64,000 nucleotides of DNA from Pipra filicauda (Eukaryota > Chordata > Aves > Passeriformes > Pipridae), in assembly GCF_003945595.2 (NCBI RefSeq), contig NW_024104365.1, positions 6,295,049-6,359,048 of the forward strand. Direction: 5' to 3'. Both the position numbers and the translations under genes were made by a program. The stretch's first letter is position 1, and every line of letters starts with the position of its first letter. Under the pieces are notes generated by a model. The model did not search any database. It saw only the letters and a list, made by a program, of their open reading frames with translations, and was not told where the DNA came from. This document shows positions 59,371 through 64,000 of this stretch, piece by piece.

Positions 59371-62300
59371 TGACAACATAAAAATAAAAAACACATCAAG
59401 AGACACAATTATATCGGCATTAATACACTTCTATAAGTGAAATGCTTGTCTGGTAAATTCCAGAAGTCATCAGTGCACCTTTATGCTTATAGAGCACTGG
59501 CTCTCATTTTTATGTGATTCTTACCTGAAGAGATGTACAAAAATATTTTGCTGGTTTTAAAAAATGTGGTAAATGGGAAGCAGAAATTATGTTGAAATTA
59601 AAAGATATATTTTTTTTCCAAATTAAGTTATCAGTGAAATATTTGCTTGAAAATATCTGTGTCACAAAATGGTAAAAAATGAAAAATCACATAACATAAA
59701 AGTTAACTATCTCTACAGGGACTCAAATGGCTAGCAGAGAAACCGGAAGGTAATCTACATTTTGGGGTCAACCTCAAGATTAGTCCAAACATCAGTGAAC
59801 ACAACACATATGTTAAGACAGATCAGCTATTTCACTAATACATATAAAACAAAAAGGATGAAAAGGTGTATAATGTGGTTTAATTGCAAATAATACTAAA
59901 TAACCACAATATCTATTTTTGCAAGGTGTATGCATAGTGCTGATGATATGAAAAGCATTGATGAATTGTCAGGTGTTACACTAAACTTAACAACGAAGCC
60001 CAGGAAAAAAAACAAAACAAATGGGAAATCTTTCCAAATGAGGTCAAGTACAGCGTAGTAGTGAGCCTAAGAAGTTTAAAACCAATTATTGCTCAGGTGC
60101 CATTTATCATGCATTCTGTTTTCCTCCAGCACTGTAGATCTGACTGCTCTAGGTCCCATATACTATATGTCTGTGATAGCAGCACAGCTGATACTTTAAT
60201 ACACTGTTAAAATTGCTTTACTGTTTATTGCTATAGTTTACTTTTGATCCCTAATGAAAGAGGCACATTTAGTGTTCTCTTGTGTTAGAGATGTTAAACT
60301 GAAACACTCTGCTTTAATTGCACAGACGTGAGTGGTTAATGCTCAAGCTGAAAGTAAAATGACTCTCCTCATAAAGGTGAAATGCTTTGTGGGGAAGTTT
60401 TCATAAATAATTGAAGTATAAACAATTGTAATGGTAACTAATGGGAATTAGGGGACATGGGCTTACAAACACAGTAATATGTTTCCCAGAGCTAGGAAAA
60501 ACTGGAGGAAGGCTATGGAATAAGACGGCAAAATGTTCTCTTTTTTACCTTTTGGCTTTTTTAAATGTCTCATACTTTTGATATCTCATCTCAAAGTATA
60601 TTTTAATGACCAGAATTTTGAGAATTTATTTGACACCAGTTTTTGTTGCATCAATAAGTAGAAAAATCAATTATATCTTATCAGTACTCGTTCATACCAG
60701 TAAATAATCTACCTTGCTATATTTAGGTTAAAAATAGGTTTAAATAAACAGCCAAGCCCCGCTTGCTTGATCATTTTATACCTTTGACTTCCAATGGAGA
60801 GGGAAGTATTTAAAAAGTAGAATTGAACAGCTTGAATTAAGTGAACAGAGATGTGGGATTTAATAAATGCTAAAGAAGGACATCTTCAATTTGTAAGACT
60901 ACTCTAGATGTTCAAGACTTCCTTTTTTCAAATTAGATTTTAAGGAACTGTTACATACATGCTTCTCTGAGCTCCTGAGCTCTACATCGGCTTATTCATG
61001 GGGCTTTCTTTAAGGAGTAGGAGTAATAATAGTAATAGTAATAACGAAACAAAGCTATTCCATGAGTTATTTTAATATTATTAAAATATATCTTATAATA
61101 TTAAAGATAATAATGTATTCGATAAATAAATAAAACATTTAAATAAAAGAACAAGAGGGGAGATGAGAGAAAAAAGTTTTTCTATCCTGATAGCAACTGA
61201 GAACCATTTATACAGTCACACCATTTATACAGAAGAATCTGACTCCCTAAAACAAGGAAATTATCATGCTTAATTACACAGACATTTTGTCTGTATCTAT
61301 GTACTTCTCTGATATCAGATGCGTACAAATACCTTTAAAATGGTAAAATTATATTGATGTACTTGATGGAACAAAATAAGGTTGTGGAGGGGTTTTTTTC
61401 TTAGTAAGCCCAGACAAAGAGTTAATTTCTATTTTAAACATAGGTTTCAGATTCTTTTAAACTTTCGTAATTGTTTTTAAATGGAATAGTAATTTTATAT
61501 GTGCATACCCTACTTGATTCACTGTTGTCTCCCAGCCTTTTACATGAGAAGAGCTTCAGTTCCATGTCAACTTTTGAGCCAAATAATTGTGCAAGTCATT
61601 CACAGATGGCTGTTGATCATTCTGAGCACCTCACATACAACTATAAATATAATTATACCCGGGAGTATGTTTTGTGTGATATTTGAGGACAGGACATCAG
61701 AATTTAATGTTACACTAAAAACTGTCATAGCAAAAGGAAACTGTATATATAGAACCAAGACTATGCTGTTAATCACATTAATGTTTCAATAACACAATGC
61801 TATTCAAAATAAGCTCAGTAAAACAGAAAAATCTCACTACTAATACAATTACCACTGTCCTACAGAAATTTCATTAATTCTACCTCTTGATTCTGGTATT
61901 GGGCTCACCTTTCCAGCAACTCTCCAAGTCCTAACAGTAACAGTTCATGTTTCATGTAGAAGGACAAGGAAGGAGGAATAAGATGACAGAATAAGAATGA
62001 TGGTGTATATTCTGAGCTTTCTTCTCAGTCCCAGATAAACAAATTTATTTCTTTGCATTTCCATGTTACAGTCTGCTTCCTTCTCATTTCTTCCTATCTG
62101 AAGTGTGGAAGGCGTATATTCATCTCCTCCCACATGTGGGATTTAAGGGGAGTTTCTGGTCACACTGGGCCCACCTGGGAGAATCAGGTCTTGTTCAGAT
62201 ACAACAATTTCAGAGCTGCATATCTCACAGGTTTGGCAATGTACATGAGATACTTATTATGAAAAACTAAAACAAGACAAGGGCCAAGGCCAGTCCAGCC

Positions 62301-62980
62301 AGGTCCTGAGTCCCTGCACTACCAGACCAGTACAAAAAAACCTTAGACTTTTTATTAATGACATTAAAGACACATGCCTTTTGATATATTAAATGATCAT
62401 TAACTGACTACTTTTGACACTATTGCAAACACTGTGGTAATCTCATAGCTGTCGTGTTCTAGGAAGTGCAGGAGTAAGCAGAAGCAAAATTAACTGTTAG
62501 TTCTGAAAGGGGATTGTCGGATGTTTTCATTAGGGGTCTCATATGCATTTTACCTTCTATGCCTAAAAATCTACTTGTAAATATAGCACAGATACTTTCC
62601 CTTCTTTTCTTTTACTGTTATATTCTATGCTTGACACTGCAAGCTAGGTGAATAAAAAGATAAACTGTAGTGCTTATTTGAGTCATTGCTTTCAGGTCCC
62701 TGGTCTGCTGTATGAAAAACTTCTGCTGCAATTTTTCTGATTTGATTGAATATTTGGTATTTTGGTATCTTCTGATATTTTCAAAACAGAAAACTCGCTG
62801 CTGACTTCCAGCTAACATTTTCCTTCAAGTGGCATATGCTTACACAGAAAGGGATGTCTTAGCAATACCAAATTTCTTTATCAATCATTATTCTATTATG
62901 TCTTGATAAGTACTTTGACAAGAAAAATCTACATGGATTAAAACCAAAAGTTCTACTGGAAAATGGAAGCTAATAAGTCC

Positions 62981-63322
62981 ACTGTGGCTGGCTGGAGAGG
63001 AGAATTGGAATCACAAAAGGTAAAGATCACAGGTTAAGATAAGAACAAGTTATTGGAAAGAGCAGTGAGGTAAGTAAAATGAAGAGTAACAGCAATAATA
63101 TTAATAACAGAAGTGTACAAAAGAAAGACTGTGATTCACATGCAAAATGCTCACTGTGGAACCTGACCTACAGTCATGAGCTGGCATGCTACATGACCCA
63201 GCAGAGACCCCCTCATCTGTTCCTGTAAAATGACATGTGGTGGTACAGAATAACCTCTGTTCCAGACATGCCTGCTCCCAGCTACTGCAAAAAGTATCCC
63301 TGTCCTGGCTGAAACCAGGACA
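62981..63322 (-). mobile_element. Truncated ERV LTR (family 3)
   Basis: The right end TGGCTGAAACCAGGACA (ending 63322) is the antisense of the family 3 start TGTCCTGGTTTCAGCC, and CCCAGCTACTGCAAAAAGTA follows the expected U3 order. At the left, GAGGAGAATTGGAATCACAA and GGTTAAGATAAGAACAAG match the antisense of the U5/R part. The middle (TATA region) is missing or unalignable, so the copy is internally deleted. Left boundary approximate; no target duplication found. Confidence 0.65.
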
Positions 63323-64000
63323 TCTTAAAAATAGGGCTTGAAAAATAACCCTATGGGAACATTAAAACTTAATATTTCATTGACTAAAGTTTGAATGACT
63401 ACTTTCTCGTACTTAACAGCAAAAGCGTTGTGAATTCAGTTCCTCAAAAATGGTGTCCTGCTACATTCAGTAGGAGGAAAATTAAATTCTACCCTATATG
63501 AAAATAATGTTGATGTAGGCACCTGTATTGAGGTATGGCAGTCCAAAATGACACAGTGTCTAAATGTGGTCTAATAACTGCTGATTAAAGAGGGAACTCC
63601 TGCACTCCAACTGATGCCTCCTCAGTTGACCCTAGTTGGCCCTAATTGCTTCTTAGGTGCATGTCTGGCCCCTGCTCAGGTCATGCCTACCATCGCCATG
63701 CCCCAGTGCTGCTCCCTGCCTCCTCCAGCCCAAGTGTGCACCCCTGTAGGGCGCTGTCTTACCAGTATAAAGTTTGGCCTCTTCCTTTCTGAATTTCATG
63801 GGATCCTGTTCGCTCTTTTTCCCCACATGGCTCTTGCGCTACTCCGTGTACATCTCAGCCAAGAGAGTGGTTAATCTACTTCTCTCCTTTCTTGGAATGG
63901 AGTCAGCTATTTTTGTTTCCCTAAAGTAACTTAGTGGTTTCTTTTTGGTCTAAAACTATTGCAAGATTATTCCTGTAATGAACATTTTGGTGTGAGTAAA
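63323..64000. other. Unassigned sequence with GC-richer part
   Basis: 63600-63870 is GC-richer (TGCTCCCTGCCTCCTCC, CAGTATAAAG near 63761) and may be part of an LTR or other repeat, but no termini are visible. The rest is ordinary AT-rich DNA running to the end of the window. Confidence 0.4.

Larger units (their letters stand above)
57046..62980. other. Long unassigned AT-rich stretch
   Basis: About 6 kb with no recognised gene, RNA or mobile element. Contains a TATACC/TA-rich cluster at 57204-57275, the (CAAA)n-type tract at 59227-59370, and a 9-bp-arm AT palindrome at 61069-61087. Confidence 0.5.

Noticed and set aside
59142..59408. Minus-strand frames rich in Phe, Cys, Val and Leu, like membrane segments
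   Set aside because: They are translations of the (CAAA)n tract read from the other strand.
61069..61087. AT palindrome ATTTTAATATTATTAAAAT as a regulatory site
   Set aside because: Such A/T palindromes are expected by chance in AT-rich DNA and nothing else marks the place.
1..64000. CRISPR array, phage, operon or other prokaryotic system
   Set aside because: No spaced direct repeats, no dense coding and no ribosome binding sites; CR1 and LTR content shows a bird nuclear genome.

Overview
The window looks like a bird chromosome, most likely a passerine. The case rests on repeats: 3' fragments of CR1 LINEs in both orientations (including copies ending in a TTCTGTGATTCTG-type tail) and several ERV LTRs of the avian kind that start TGTCCTGGTTTC or end GGTTAAACC..ACA on the sense strand. 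The background is AT-rich, low-complexity vertebrate intergenic or intronic DNA. I found no protein-coding gene I can support. Every recognisable peptide is CR1 retrotransposon debris, and the remaining short open frames look like chance. The window is therefore a gene desert or the inside of a very large intron.

Layout: 0-5 kb holds a minus-strand CR1, an ERV LTR with a perfect 5-bp target duplication (2723-3327) and an old plus-strand CR1. 5-16 kb is mostly unassigned AT-rich DNA, with a 96-bp RTE-type LINE tail flanked by an 11-bp duplication (10427-10522) and a relative of the first LTR (12178). 16.2-20.4 kb is a long minus-strand CR1 split by a 1.2-kb LTR (17960-19170, 6-bp duplication GTTGGG). 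A related LTR lies at 22845-23833. CR1 pieces follow at 24.6, 27.3, 27.7, 32.0, 33.3 and 33.8 kb. 36.9-40.0 kb holds two LTRs of one family (36858-37441 and 39402-39982) with a tRNA-Glu-headed SINE between them (37515-37846). 40-51.7 kb is nearly featureless. A third member of the first LTR family with an expanded polypurine tract is at 51.7-52.8 kb, a CR1 at 55.6-56.8 kb, and a degraded LTR at 63.0-63.3 kb.

The most interesting signals are these. (1) A SINE with a tRNA-Glu(CTC) head whose 3' end resembles the 3' end of the separate RTE-like insertion at 10.4 kb, suggesting both were mobilised by an RTE-clade LINE of the AviRTE kind, which is patchily distributed in birds. (2) A small complex rearrangement at 33829-33911: a perfect 50-bp inverted copy of sequence 1.5 kb away, followed by a 14-bp fold-back palindrome, which has the form of a replication template switch. 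(3) Every LTR whose direction can be read lies on the minus strand, while CR1 copies are mixed; this could mean the window is an intron of a plus-strand gene.

The genes do not 'work together' here. What can be read is a history of insertions, with relative ages given by nesting (the LTR at 17960 is younger than the CR1 it splits).
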